A model generated the notes under the pieces. It was not told the DNA's origin and did no database searches. It was given only the letters and a program-made list of their open reading frames with translations. Shown here piece by piece: positions 8,349 through 16,989 of a DNA stretch of 64,000 nucleotides. A program made the position numbers and the translations under genes. Each line of letters opens with the position of its first letter. Within the stretch, counting starts at the first letter, position 1. Source of the stretch: Chromatiaceae bacterium (GTDB lineage: Bacteria > Pseudomonadota > Gammaproteobacteria > Chromatiales > Chromatiaceae); NCBI GenBank assembly GCA_007693535.1, contig REDK01000107.1, positions 1 to 64,000 of the forward strand, given 5' to 3'.

Positions 8349-9794
8349 ATGTGCGACCATCATGCCACAGTCCCTCTTACGACCCCGCGACGGAGCGACC
8401 AGCAACCCCGCTGCCGGCAGCCGCAGCCCGCCGCTCTGGCCGCCGCCCTGGCTGCAGCCAGTCCGCTGGCGCTGGAGACAGCCCTGCCCGAGGACCGCGG
8501 CACGACCCTGGCCAGCGCTACCCGCCCCTGGACCAGCAGCGGCCGGCGCCGGCTCTGGGAGCTGCCCCACAAGTACCATTGCCCGATCATCGGGACCTGT
8601 CTGCATGTCGACGAGTTACGCACCCTGGCACGCAAGGCCGGCACGCCGGCGCGCACCCGACTCAGCGACTATGAGATCCATGTCAGCTTCGTCGCCGCGG
8701 CCACCGACCGTAATCCCCTCGCAGTGGCTGCCCAGAAGGCCCTGGAGCGCAAATATGCCAGCACCATCAAGCGCCTGGCCCGGATACAGACAACCGCCGA
8801 ACTGGCCGAACATTGGCAGACGGCCGGTGCCGAGGGCCAAGTGCCAGCAACGCTCTGGGCAATCATGACCCATGCTCGGGCCGACGACGCACTGCGCGTG
8901 CGTCTCTATGAGGATGTGCACATGCTCTCGCATCAGATCGGTGCCGGCCTCAGCGCCGACATGCGCGTCCTGACCGAGACCCGCGCGGCCTTGGCCGCAG
9001 CACGCCAAGCAGCCGCCGCGGAGGCCGAGCGACACGCCCGCCGCCTGGCCGCTCGCGATGCCCGCATCGCTCACCTGGAGGCCGAGATCAGCGCCCGGCA
9101 GGATGCGGCGCGGGCGCTCAGCACAGCGCAGACACGCATTGCCGAACTTGAACAAGGCGCGGAACTGGCCGCCTTGCGCGCGCGCGTTGCCGAACTCAGC
9201 GACCTGCTCGCCGACTGTACCCGGCAGGGCGCATTGGCGCGGCAGCGGGCAGCAGCCTTGGCGGCACGCCTGGAAGCCGCCACCGCAGCCAGCAGCGGCG
9301 GGCCCGTTGCCAGGTCGCTTGCCGGGTCGGCGCCAGGCGCCACCGCCTGCAGCGGCGACTGTGCCGACTGCAATGAGGCAGACCCAACGCCCATCGACCT
9401 GGGCGGCCGGCGCATCCTCTGTGTCGGCGGTCGCGGCTCCCTGACCACCCGCTATCGGGACCTGGTGAGGCGCTGCAAAGGAGAATTGCTACGCCACGAC
9501 GGTGGGCTGGAGGACAGCCGCCAGCGCCTGGAGACCCTGCTGGCGACGGCCGACGCCGTGCTCTGTCCGGCAGACAACTGCAGCCATGACGCCTATCAGC
9601 GGGCCAAACGCTTTTGCAAGCGCACCAACAAACCCTGCCTGCTGCTGGAGCGCTCGGGCATCAGCGCGTTCACCCACGCGCTGGCCACGCTCGCCACCGC
9701 GGCCAGCGCGCCGGCGCCTGGCCACGGCGCGGTGCGTGGCCTGCCGGCGCACCGGCCCCTGGACCTCGATCAGGCGGTGGCAGCGATGGCCTGA
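8349..9794 (+). CDS. DUF2325 domain protein, possibly iron-regulated
   Basis: A 481-residue cytoplasmic protein. The N-terminal part carries the segment LWELPHKYHCPIIGTCLHVDE found in DUF2325 proteins (about residues 69-90). The middle (about 200-320) is an Ala/Arg/Glu coiled coil. Next come a cysteine cluster CSGDCADC (from residue 334) and the C-terminal DUF2325 domain (about 354-445) with ILCVGG, the HDGG turn and CPADNCSHDA. The domain has a nucleotide- or ligand-binding-like fold but no known reaction. The start is ATG 8349. The Fur-like operator upstream and the HMA protein downstream suggest a role in iron or metal handling; this is inference. Confidence 0.88.
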   Translation: MCDHHATVPLTTPRRSDQQPRCRQPQPAALAAALAAASPLALETALPEDRGTTLASATRPWTSSGRRRLWELPHKYHCPIIGTCLHVDELRTLARKAGTPARTRLSDYEIHVSFVAAATDRNPLAVAAQKALERKYASTIKRLARIQTTAELAEHWQTAGAEGQVPATLWAIMTHARADDALRVRLYEDVHMLSHQIGAGLSADMRVLTETRAALAAARQAAAAEAERHARRLAARDARIAHLEAEISARQDAARALSTAQTRIAELEQGAELAALRARVAELSDLLADCTRQGALARQRAAALAARLEAATAASSGGPVARSLAGSAPGATACSGDCADCNEADPTPIDLGGRRILCVGGRGSLTTRYRDLVRRCKGELLRHDGGLEDSRQRLETLLATADAVLCPADNCSHDAYQRAKRFCKRTNKPCLLLERSGISAFTHALATLATAASAPAPGHGAVRGLPAHRPLDLDQAVAAMA

Positions 9795-9972
9795 GTGCGA
9801 CCACCCGAGCTGCCCTGATCCGGCCGCTGCCCTGCTATCGACCAGCCACCAGGAGGGCCCTGAGCACCGGTCCCGGGCGGCCACCCGGGGCCGCCACCGC
9901 GGCGGATCACCGGCGCCCGCCTGGCCGTGCGCGGGCCAAGCAAGCGGCTGGCCAGGATCAGGATGAAACCGC

Positions 9973-10000
9973 TTGCACAACGCGGAACAACGCATATAAT
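9973..10000 (+). promoter_or_regulatory. promoter of the HMA-like gene
   Basis: TTGCAC (9973-9978) and a perfect TATAAT (9995-10000) are 16 bases apart. The -10 hexamer overlaps the Fur-box-like operator, as in typical Fur repression. Bases 9795-9972 show nothing else. Confidence 0.75.
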
Positions 10001-10016
10001 GCAAATCGTTCGCATT
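9998..10016. promoter_or_regulatory. Fur-box-like operator upstream of the HMA-like gene
   Basis: AATGCAAATCGTTCGCATT is a 9-1-9 inverted repeat with seven of nine arm positions symmetric. It resembles Fur boxes of the form AATGCGAATGATTCGCATT. It overlaps the -10 element. Confidence 0.65.
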
Positions 10017-10048
10017 TGGTTTTGCGCTGATCCCGGAGCTGCACCGCC

Positions 10049-10405
10049 ATGAGCCAGTACATTCATCACATCCCCGGTCGCATTCGCGTCCGTTCCAACG
10101 CCTTCCGCTGCAGCGCCCATCGCAGCGAGGCCGCCAGAGAACATCTATTGTCGATGGACGGTGTCGAGGCAGTCCAGATCAACCCGCGGGCGGGTAGTAT
10201 CACAGTCAACTACGATCCCGCCCGGCTCACCCATCCGGAATTGCTCGGCACCCTGGAGCGCCTAGGCTGCATGGGCACGGTGCGGCGCACCACCAACAAC
10301 GGCGCCCGTCGCGCTGGCGAGCTGTTTGGCAAGGCCCTGGTCACGGCCATGGTACAAAAGGCGGTGGAACACTCGGCCCGTAGCCTGGTCGGCGCCCTCA
10401 TCTGA
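10049..10405 (+). CDS. HMA2-type protein lacking the CxxC metal motif
   Basis: A 118-residue protein with one ferredoxin-like HMA fold (about residues 1-70; IHHIPGRIRVRSNAF, then DGVEAVQINPRAGSITVNYDP). It lacks the CxxC pair that binds copper or zinc in true HMA domains. The C-terminal third is a short amphipathic or weakly hydrophobic helix region (LVTAMVQKAVEHSARSLVGALI) that could touch a membrane. ATG 10049 has CGGAG ten bases upstream. The perfect -10 with an overlapping Fur-like operator suggests induction under iron limitation. Such proteins often lie near ferrous iron transport genes, but none is here. Confidence 0.85.
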   Translation: MSQYIHHIPGRIRVRSNAFRCSAHRSEAAREHLLSMDGVEAVQINPRAGSITVNYDPARLTHPELLGTLERLGCMGTVRRTTNNGARRAGELFGKALVTAMVQKAVEHSARSLVGALI

Positions 10406-10767
10406 ACCGACCGTCGACGCCTGCTTCGGGCCAGGCTGTCGGATACGGGGGACATCGGCCAGTTCATCCCTCCTCACGGGGATCTGCCCATCAAGATCGG
10501 CAGGGACCACCAGCCTCGCTAGTATCAGCGGCGTCGCCTCCCGACCCCCGTGGAGAGGACTGCGCCGATCGCCGCCCTCGCTGCAGCTGCCCCGGCTGCT
10601 GCTCTGCTTGCCGATCCTGGTTGCCTGCCCTGGCCGATCCCGATTCGAGACGTCATTCGCCCATCCGCCGCACCGTCCGGCTGCCCACACTTGCCCTGTG
10701 CCGCTCGGCAGGCAGGCGAGGGGCCTGTTAGGCTGCCCGCTCCCAGCCCGTCTGCCCGGAGACCTCA
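10406..10767. other. 362-base region without a supported gene
   Basis: GC-rich spacer between the HMA gene and comF. A short reading frame ending in a stop near 10521 (IGQFIPPHGDLPIKIGRDH) looks protein-like but has no start and may be a remnant. No promoter is clear. Confidence 0.4.
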
Positions 10768-11505
10768 GTGGCCACCCCCGCCACCATCCTCGCGGCCGCC
10801 ACCGCCCTGCTCTTCCCTCCGACCTGTGTCCTCTGTGGCGCCCCAGGCAGCGCGGGGTACGATCTCTGCCCCGGCTGCCGCGCCGAGCTGCCCGGTATCG
10901 ATCCCTGCTGTCCGCGCTGCGCCCTGCCCTTCGCCCCTGGCCAGCCGCCGGATCAGCCCTGTGGGCGCTGCCTGCGCCGCCCGCCCCTGTTCAGCCGCTG
11001 TCGAGCGGTGTTTCGCTACGAAGACCCGCTGCCGATGCTGGTAGGCGGCCTGAAGTTTCGCGCCCGCACCGAGCTGATCCGCCTGCTCGGGCAACTCATG
11101 GCCGATGCCTTCGCTGCCCCCGAGCGCGACCGGCCGGCCCCGCGGATGCCGTTCCGTCCCGATGCCATCGTGCCGGTGCCGCTGCATCCGCGGCGCCTGC
11201 GCGAGCGCGGCTACAATCAGACGCTGGAACTGGCCCGCATCCTCGGGCGCCGCCTCGCGCTGCCGGTGGATCACCGCTGTTGCGCGCGGGTGCGAGCCAC
11301 CCCGCCCCAGGCAGCCCTCGACCGCCGCGCCCGTGCAGCCAATATCCGTGGCGCCTTTCGCGCCAGCGGTGCGCTCGCCGGGCGGCGGCTCGTGTTGCTC
11401 GACGATGTGGTCACCACTGGCAGCACGGTGGCCGAGCTGACCCGTACCCTGCTCGCGGCCGGTTGTGCCGAGATCGAGGTCTGGACCCTGGCGCGCACCC
11501 CCTGA
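10768..11505 (+). CDS. comF: ComF-family phosphoribosyltransferase-like protein
   Basis: A 245-residue ComF/GntX family protein. In naturally competent bacteria it helps bring in transforming DNA; in others it supports use of DNA as a nutrient. The N-terminal zinc-finger region has paired cysteines at 20/23 and 34/37 and a second set at 48/51 and 65/68. The C-terminal phosphoribosyltransferase domain carries the PRPP loop VLLDDVVTTGST (about residues 213-224). The start is GTG 10768 with GGAGA five bases upstream. It appears monocistronic. Confidence 0.93.
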   Translation: MATPATILAAATALLFPPTCVLCGAPGSAGYDLCPGCRAELPGIDPCCPRCALPFAPGQPPDQPCGRCLRRPPLFSRCRAVFRYEDPLPMLVGGLKFRARTELIRLLGQLMADAFAAPERDRPAPRMPFRPDAIVPVPLHPRRLRERGYNQTLELARILGRRLALPVDHRCCARVRATPPQAALDRRARAANIRGAFRASGALAGRRLVLLDDVVTTGSTVAELTRTLLAAGCAEIEVWTLARTP

Positions 11506-11564
11506 ACCGGCGCCCTGAACCAGACCGCTTGACCGGATCGCCTGGCCATCCTGGCGGACCGGCC

Positions 11565-11984
11565 TCAGCAATCGGCCCCGGCCGCTGTCCCTCCACCGTA
11601 ATCGAAGGTCAGCTCCTCGCCGCTGGCGATATCGCGCAGGGCATAAAGCTGGAAACCATCGAAGACGGTATTGGGCTGGTCGCTGTGGTTGAGCCAGCGC
11701 AGCAGATTGCTGCCGCTGCGCCCGCTCCAATTGCCCTGGTCATCGCCGACCCAGAGCACATAGGTGCCGTCGCGGGTGGTCGGGGTGCCTTCGTAGGTGC
11801 CGATCCAATCCCCGGCCCGAAACGCGATGCGGGCAAAACAGCCCAGGCCGTGGATGGACGACGGCGCCCGGCCCACGCGATCGCGCAGGCGCGCACCGGG
11901 ACTGGCAGCCCCAGCGGTGACCGGCGCCGGCGCGCAGGTCGAACCATCGGTGCTCGCACCGGCATTGCCTGCAGGCTTGGTCAT
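11565..11984 (-). CDS. small SET-domain lysine methyltransferase-like protein
   Basis: A 139-residue protein made almost entirely of a SET domain. Visible motifs are IHGLGCFARIAFRAGDWIG (SAM-binding N-terminal strand with the G-x-G turn), RWLNHSDQPN (the NHS/NH motif), and GEELTFDYG (the ELTFDY motif with the catalytic tyrosine). No pre- or post-SET cysteine cluster is seen. SET enzymes methylate lysines, in bacteria on ribosomal or other proteins; the target here is unknown. ATG 11984 is chosen; further upstream starts would only add non-conserved residues. It is divergent from mnmA. Confidence 0.85.
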   Translation of the reverse strand: MTKPAGNAGASTDGSTCAPAPVTAGAASPGARLRDRVGRAPSSIHGLGCFARIAFRAGDWIGTYEGTPTTRDGTYVLWVGDDQGNWSGRSGSNLLRWLNHSDQPNTVFDGFQLYALRDIASGEELTFDYGGGTAAGADC

Positions 11985-12087
11985 GTCGCGGCCCTGGTCG
12001 TCGCGGAATGGCTGGTCATGAATCGGACAGGGGATCGGGGCAAACACGCGGATCACCGCCGAGCGCGCGCAAGTATAGAATCCCCCG

Positions 12088-13257
12088 ATGACCTTCGCTG
12101 CTGCCTTTTCTGCCCCCTCCCAGGCAACGCCGCGACCTCTACTGATGGTAGGGCTTTCCGGCGGGGTCGATTCGGCCGTCGCCGCCCACCTGCTGCTGCA
12201 GCAGGGGTGCCGGGTCGAGGCCTTGTTCATGAAGAACTGGGAAGAGGACGACCACGCCGGCTACTGCGCCGCGGCCGCCGACCTGGCCGATGCCCGAGCG
12301 GTCGCGGACCGCCTGGGCATCCGACTGCATACGGTGAACTTTGCCACTGAATACTGGGACCGGGTCTTTGCACAGTTCCTGGCCGAGTACCGCGCCCTGC
12401 GCACCCCAAATCCGGATGTGCTTTGCAACAGCGAGATCAAGTTCCGCGCCTTCCTGGAGCATGCCCAGACCCTCGGCGCCGCGGCGATCGCCACTGGCCA
12501 TTACGCCCGCGTCCGCCACCACCCGCACGCTAGCCACCTGGCCCTGGCGGCCGATGCCAACAAGGATCAGACCTATTTCCTCTATCGCCTGACCCAGATG
12601 CAACTGGCCCGCGCTCACTTCCCGCTGGCCGACCTCACCAAGGCCGAGGTGCGCGCCATCGCCCGCACGCTCGGGCTGGGCAACGCCGCCAAGAAAGACA
12701 GCACCGGCATCTGTTTCATCGGCGAGCAGCGCTTCGGCAGCTTTCTGGCGCGCTGGCTGCCGGCCGACCCGGGACCGATCATCACCCCGAGCGGACAGGT
12801 CCTGGGGCAGCATCGCGGCCTCGCCTGGCACACCATCGGGCAACGCCAGGGGCTCGGCATCGGCGGCGTGGCCGGCGGTGGCGACGCCCCCTGGTACGTC
12901 GCCGCCAAGGACCCGGCCCGCAATGCTCTGATCGTGGTCCAGGGAGACCGGCACCCGCTGCTCTATGCCCAGACCCTGGACGGCGAGCAACTGCATTGGA
13001 TCAGCGGTACGCCGCCGGCGGCAGCGCCGCTGCGCATGCAATGTCGGCTGCGCCACCGCCAGCCCCTGCAATGGGCGACGCTGGTCGAGTACGATAGCGA
13101 GCGCTGCCAGGTCCAGTTCGACCAACCCCAGCGCGCCGTCACGCCCGGCCAGTCGGCCGTGTTCTACCAGGGGGCGGACTGCCTCGGCGGCTGCATCATC
13201 ACCGCCGCGCGGTCCCACCCCGCGGCCCCGCTTCCGCCGTCCGCCCGACGGCCCTGA
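12088..13257 (+). CDS. mnmA: MnmA, tRNA-specific 2-thiouridylase
   Basis: MnmA puts sulfur on U34 of tRNA-Lys, -Glu and -Gln, using ATP to adenylate the base and persulfide sulfur delivered through the Tus/IscS relay. The 389-residue protein has the PP-loop SGGVDS at residues 24-29, the nucleophile Cys113 (NPDVLCNSEIKF) and the catalytic persulfide Cys209 (STGICFIGEQRF), followed by the beta-barrel C-terminal domain. ATG 12088 gives a short extra N-terminus relative to E. coli. It is followed by hflD, the usual gammaproteobacterial order. Confidence 0.98.
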   Translation: MTFAAAFSAPSQATPRPLLMVGLSGGVDSAVAAHLLLQQGCRVEALFMKNWEEDDHAGYCAAAADLADARAVADRLGIRLHTVNFATEYWDRVFAQFLAEYRALRTPNPDVLCNSEIKFRAFLEHAQTLGAAAIATGHYARVRHHPHASHLALAADANKDQTYFLYRLTQMQLARAHFPLADLTKAEVRAIARTLGLGNAAKKDSTGICFIGEQRFGSFLARWLPADPGPIITPSGQVLGQHRGLAWHTIGQRQGLGIGGVAGGGDAPWYVAAKDPARNALIVVQGDRHPLLYAQTLDGEQLHWISGTPPAAAPLRMQCRLRHRQPLQWATLVEYDSERCQVQFDQPQRAVTPGQSAVFYQGADCLGGCIITAARSHPAAPLPPSARRP

Positions 13258-13323
13258 TCGCGCCCGCCGTGGCGCTGGCCGTCGCCGCATCCCGATCGTT
13301 CAGCCATCACCTCAGCCTCATCC

Positions 13324-13959
13324 ATGCCTCACAGCGACCAGGATCGTCTCATCGCGCTGGCCGGCCTCTACCAGGCGGCCCACTGCGTGCAACGCATCGC
13401 CAGCCGCGGCAGCCTCGACACCGCCCACCTGCAACCCTGCATCTACAGCCTGTTTCAGATCGATGCGGCAAACGTCCCCGCGGTGTTCGGACCGCCGGGG
13501 GCAGTAGCGACCGGCGCCCGTCAAATCATCGCCCAGCTCACCGGCCAGCCCGAACGCAATCTCGACCTGACCCGTTATGTGATCGCCCTGCTCGGCCATG
13601 AACGCACCCTGGCCGGCCGCAGCGACATGCTGGCGGCGATCCGCGACGGGATCGAGGTGGCCGCGGCGGTGCGCGGCGACCGCCCGCTGCTCGAGCGCAC
13701 GGTGATCGAGCGCCTGGCCAGCCTCTATGCCGCCACCATCAGCAAGCTGGAGCCGCGCATCGTGGTGCGTGGCAATCCGCTGTACCTGCAAAACCTGGAA
13801 AACCAGGAGCGCATCCGCGCCCTGCTGCTGGCCGGCATCCGCGCCGCCATGCTGTGGCGGCAGGTCGGCGGGCGGCGCACCCAGATCCTGTTCGGCCGCC
13901 GCCGCCTGCTGGAACTGGCCCGCGCCTATCTGGACGCCAGTACCGACGCGCGCGCCTGA
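13324..13959 (+). CDS. hflD: HflD, high-frequency lysogenization protein homologue
   Basis: A 211-residue helical protein of the HflD family, a membrane-associated protein that in E. coli binds phage lambda CII and blocks its action; its housekeeping role is unclear. Family features are QDRLIALAGLYQAAHCVQRIA at the N-terminus, GHERTLAGRSDM in the middle, and RIRALLLAGIRAAMLWRQVGG near the end. It lies 66 bases after mnmA on the same strand, the classical mnmA-hflD arrangement, although purB, the usual next gene, is missing here. Confidence 0.95.
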   Translation: MPHSDQDRLIALAGLYQAAHCVQRIASRGSLDTAHLQPCIYSLFQIDAANVPAVFGPPGAVATGARQIIAQLTGQPERNLDLTRYVIALLGHERTLAGRSDMLAAIRDGIEVAAAVRGDRPLLERTVIERLASLYAATISKLEPRIVVRGNPLYLQNLENQERIRALLLAGIRAAMLWRQVGGRRTQILFGRRRLLELARAYLDASTDARA

Positions 13960-14268
13960 ACGGGGCGACCGGGGACGTCGCCGCGGGATCAGCCTGGCAT
14001 TCAAACAAGCCTGTTGCGCAACGGTTTGGTTGTGCTGCATGGCCGCGGCGCGCTGGTGAGCGAGAACTCGCGCGGGCCGCTGAGAGACACGATGGGCGCG
14101 ATCCCCAGAGGGACGCACCGCCGCCCGGCGCATCTACGATTGGCTCGCTGCGCCGGGCCGCCGGCGCGCCGCGGGGCTGAAGCGACCCGGCGCGGCGCCT
14201 GCACCGGGGCGCCTGTAGTATCCTGGCCGGTCAGTCCCCTTGAACCACCGCTGCGGAACCCCAAGCCC
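13960..14268. other. 309-base spacer before hemE
   Basis: No gene is supported. It is very GC-rich, with several inverted GC runs. TAGTAT at 14216-14221 is a possible -10 element for hemE, but no matching -35 is seen. Confidence 0.35.
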
Positions 14269-15336
14269 GTGTCCGAACTCAAGAACGATACCTTCCTACG
14301 CGCGCTGCTGCGCGAACCCGTGGAATACACCCCAGTCTGGATGATGCGCCAGGCCGGCCGCTACCTGCCCGAATACCGCGCCACCCGCGCCAAGGCCGGC
14401 AGCTTCATGGACCTCTGCCGCTGCCCGGAACTGGCCTGCGAGGTCACCATTCAACCGCTGGATCGCTTCCCGCTCGATGCCGCCATCCTGTTTTCGGACA
14501 TCCTGACCATCCCGGATGCGATGGGGCTGGGGCTCTCTTTTGCCGAGGGCGAGGGACCACAGTTCGCCCATCCGGTGCGCAGCGCGGCCGACGTCGAACG
14601 CATCGGCGTGCCGGACCCAGAAGGGGAACTACGCTACGTGATGGATGCGGTGGCCTTGATCCGTCAGGAACTCGGCGGGCGCGTGCCCTTGATCGGCTTC
14701 TCCGGCAGTCCCTGGACCCTGGCCACCTACATGATCGAGGGCGGCAGTGCCAAGGGGTTCACCCGTAGCAAGGCGATGCTCTTCGACCGGCCCGACCTGC
14801 TGCACAGCCTGCTCGGCAAGCTGGCCGACGCGGTCATCGCCTATCTCAACGCGCAGATCGCCCGCGGTGCCCAGGCCGTGATGGTGTTCGACACCTGGGG
14901 CGGGGTCCTCGCCCCGAGCGATTTCCGCGAGTTCTCGCTGCGCTACATGGAGCGCATCGTCGATGGCCTGACCCGCGAGGCCGCGGGCCGGCGGATACCG
15001 GTGATCCTGTTCTCCAAGGGTGCCGGACAATGGCTCGACCGGATGGCCGAGACCGGCTGCGATGCCCTCGGCGTGGATTGGACCCTGGACCTGGCCGATG
15101 CGCGGCGCCTGGTGCAGGACCGCGTCGCCCTGCAGGGCAATCTCGATCCCTGTGCCCTGTATGCCGCCCCAGAGCGCATTCGCCGCGAGGTCGGCCGGGT
15201 ATTGGCCAGCTACGGCGCTGGCAGCGGCCATGTCTTCAACCTGGGCCATGGCATCCACCCGGATGTCGACCCGGAGCATGCCGCGGCCATGGTCGCCGCC
15301 GTGCATGAGCTGAGCCGCCCCTATCACGCCCGCTAA
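14269..15336 (+). CDS. hemE: HemE, uroporphyrinogen decarboxylase
   Basis: HemE decarboxylates the four acetate side chains of uroporphyrinogen III to give coproporphyrinogen III in haem (and here probably also bacteriochlorophyll) synthesis. The 355-residue protein shows the signature [15 protein letters not shown] near residues 21-36, the catalytic aspartate region [19 protein letters not shown], and [17 protein letters not shown]. The conserved N-terminus [17 protein letters not shown] identifies GTG 14269 as the start, with GGAA upstream. It is monocistronic as far as can be seen. Confidence 0.98.
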   Translation: MSELKNDTFLRALLREPVEYTPVWMMRQAGRYLPEYRATRAKAGSFMDLCRCPELACEVTIQPLDRFPLDAAILFSDILTIPDAMGLGLSFAEGEGPQFAHPVRSAADVERIGVPDPEGELRYVMDAVALIRQELGGRVPLIGFSGSPWTLATYMIEGGSAKGFTRSKAMLFDRPDLLHSLLGKLADAVIAYLNAQIARGAQAVMVFDTWGGVLAPSDFREFSLRYMERIVDGLTREAAGRRIPVILFSKGAGQWLDRMAETGCDALGVDWTLDLADARRLVQDRVALQGNLDPCALYAAPERIRREVGRVLASYGAGSGHVFNLGHGIHPDVDPEHAAAMVAAVHELSRPYHAR

Positions 15337-15524
15337 GTGCAGCCCCGCGGCCACACCCAACGCGGCAGCGGGGCAGCAGGCACAGCGGCAACAACGAACA
15401 CCCCGCCCTGCCGCGCCGCCCTGGGTGGCTGGCCCCGGGCGGCGTGCCTGCCGATCGCCGTGCCGGCCACCCTGTGGAACCTGACCTGCCTGGTAATGAC
15501 CTGACGACGGTCGCGGCTGAACAG

Positions 15525-16070
15525 CTAATCCGCTGGCCCGGTCGGGTCCGATCGGCCTCGGTCGTCGGGCTTCGGTAGCACCGCCAACCCTCCGAACCCT
15601 CCGATTTCGAGCAATTGCCGGACCAGTTCGCCGGTATCGTCGGGCTGCCCCAGGCGCGCCGCCGGGGTCCAGGAATGATCCGGCTCCAGCCGATAACTGC
15701 CGATCCATGGATGCGGCGGCTCGCCCTGCCAGTCGGCCGGCGCCAGCAGCGAGAAATAACGGCTGCCGTTGGCCCGGCGATAGAGGTGATAGATCTGCCC
15801 CGGCCGGCGCTGGAACGCGCATTCGGCCTGGGTCAGGGCCTGCTCCTCGCGGGCCTCTTGCAGCACCTTGCGCGCCTCCGACTGCAAGGCCTTGATCTGA
15901 TCAGCAATCACGCGCAGCTTCGCACCGGTGCGCGCGCTCAGCATGGCCTCGGCCCGGACCACCTCGGCGGCCAGGTCGGGGGCGGCAAAGGCCGGCGCCA
16001 GGCGGCTGACCGGATAGGGGGAACTGCGGTCACCGCCGCGGTGCCGCAGGGGGCTCTCGTCTTGGCTCAT
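15525..16070 (-). CDS. DUF2452 family protein (C1orf50-like)
   Basis: A 181-residue protein matching DUF2452, a family shared with the eukaryotic C1orf50. Characteristic segments are IADQIKALQSEARKVLQEAREEQ (helical), the cysteine-containing AECAFQRRPGQIYHLYRR, SRYFSLLAPADW, and IGSYRLEPDHSWTP. ATG 16070 is chosen since the residues before it are not conserved-looking. The function of the family is unknown. It is downstream of, and on the same strand as, the pteridine reductase gene with an 81-base gap. Confidence 0.88.
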   Translation of the reverse strand: MSQDESPLRHRGGDRSSPYPVSRLAPAFAAPDLAAEVVRAEAMLSARTGAKLRVIADQIKALQSEARKVLQEAREEQALTQAECAFQRRPGQIYHLYRRANGSRYFSLLAPADWQGEPPHPWIGSYRLEPDHSWTPAARLGQPDDTGELVRQLLEIGGFGGLAVLPKPDDRGRSDPTGPAD

Positions 16071-16151
16071 AGAATGCAATCGGCTCTGCGTGGTGGGCGC
16101 GGGCGCCGCGGGGTGGATCTGCTCGCCGGGCAACCTAAGGCAGCGGCCAGC

Positions 16152-16919
16152 TCATTGCTGCAGCGTGCGCCCGCCATCCACTGCGATGATCTGCCCGGTG
16201 ATGTAGGGCGCATCCCGGACCAGAAAGATGAGGGTGCGCGCGATATCGGCGGGGGTCCCTGGCCGCTGCAAGGCAGTGCGCGCGAGGATGGTCTGCTTGG
16301 CCTCCTCGGCGAGCCCCTGCTCGGGCCACAGGATGGCCCCCGGCGCGATGCCATTGACCCGCACCTCGGGACCCAACTCCCGGGCCAGGGTGCGCACCAT
16401 CATGGCATTGCCGGCCTTGGCGATGGAATAGACTGAGTGCGCCGCCAGCGGCCGCTCGGCATGGATATCCACCAGATTCACGACCTGGCCATGGCTGGCC
16501 CGCAGCAGCGGTGCCGCGGCCTGGGTCAGGAAGAACGGCCCCTTGAGGTTGGCCGCCATGAGGTCTTCCCACTGCTCGGTCTGAACCTCGCCAAACGGGG
16601 TTGGATAGAAGCTGGAGGCATTATTGACCAGCAAATCGAGGCGGCCGCGCCACGCACTGGCCGCCTCGATCAGCCCCGGCAGCGTGGCCAGCTCGCCCAA
16701 GTCAGCCCGCACCAACCGGACCGAATCGTTACGGATTCCGTTCAGGTTCGCCGCCAGGGACTGCGCCGCGCTGCCCGAGCGACGATAATGCAGCAGCAGA
16801 TCCACGCCCTCGGCATGCAGCTGGCGGGCAATCTCGGCGCCGATCCGCTGGGCGGCGCCGGTAATCAGGGCGACTTGACCTTGCAACTGGCTGGGATGGT
16901 CGTGATCGAACAGGGCCAC
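16152..16919 (-). CDS. pteridine reductase-type short-chain dehydrogenase
   Basis: A 255-residue Rossmann SDR. The dinucleotide motif is TGAAQRIG, the TGxxxRxG form typical of PTR1/FolM pteridine reductases rather than the TGxxxGxG of most SDRs. The NNAS motif and the catalytic YSIAK (YxxxK) are present, and VNGIAPGAILWPEQ is also PTR1/FolM-like. It likely reduces dihydropteridines using NADPH. GTG 16919 is chosen because AGGAA precedes it closely; a TTG at 16964 is possible but has no such site. The folE2 gene in the same window fits a pterin pathway role. Confidence 0.9.
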   Translation of the reverse strand: MALFDHDHPSQLQGQVALITGAAQRIGAEIARQLHAEGVDLLLHYRRSGSAAQSLAANLNGIRNDSVRLVRADLGELATLPGLIEAASAWRGRLDLLVNNASSFYPTPFGEVQTEQWEDLMAANLKGPFFLTQAAAPLLRASHGQVVNLVDIHAERPLAAHSVYSIAKAGNAMMVRTLARELGPEVRVNGIAPGAILWPEQGLAEEAKQTILARTALQRPGTPADIARTLIFLVRDAPYITGQIIAVDGGRTLQQ

Positions 16920-16989
16920 GCGATGATTCCTGCAATCAGGGTCGGTATAGCGCAGTCGCACCAAGCAAGCTCAGCTCAGGGCATCACCG

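Noticed and set aside
10326-12350. A 674-codon plus-strand frame
   Set aside because: It overlaps comF out of frame and is Pro/Arg/Ala-rich, typical of shadow frames in GC-rich DNA.
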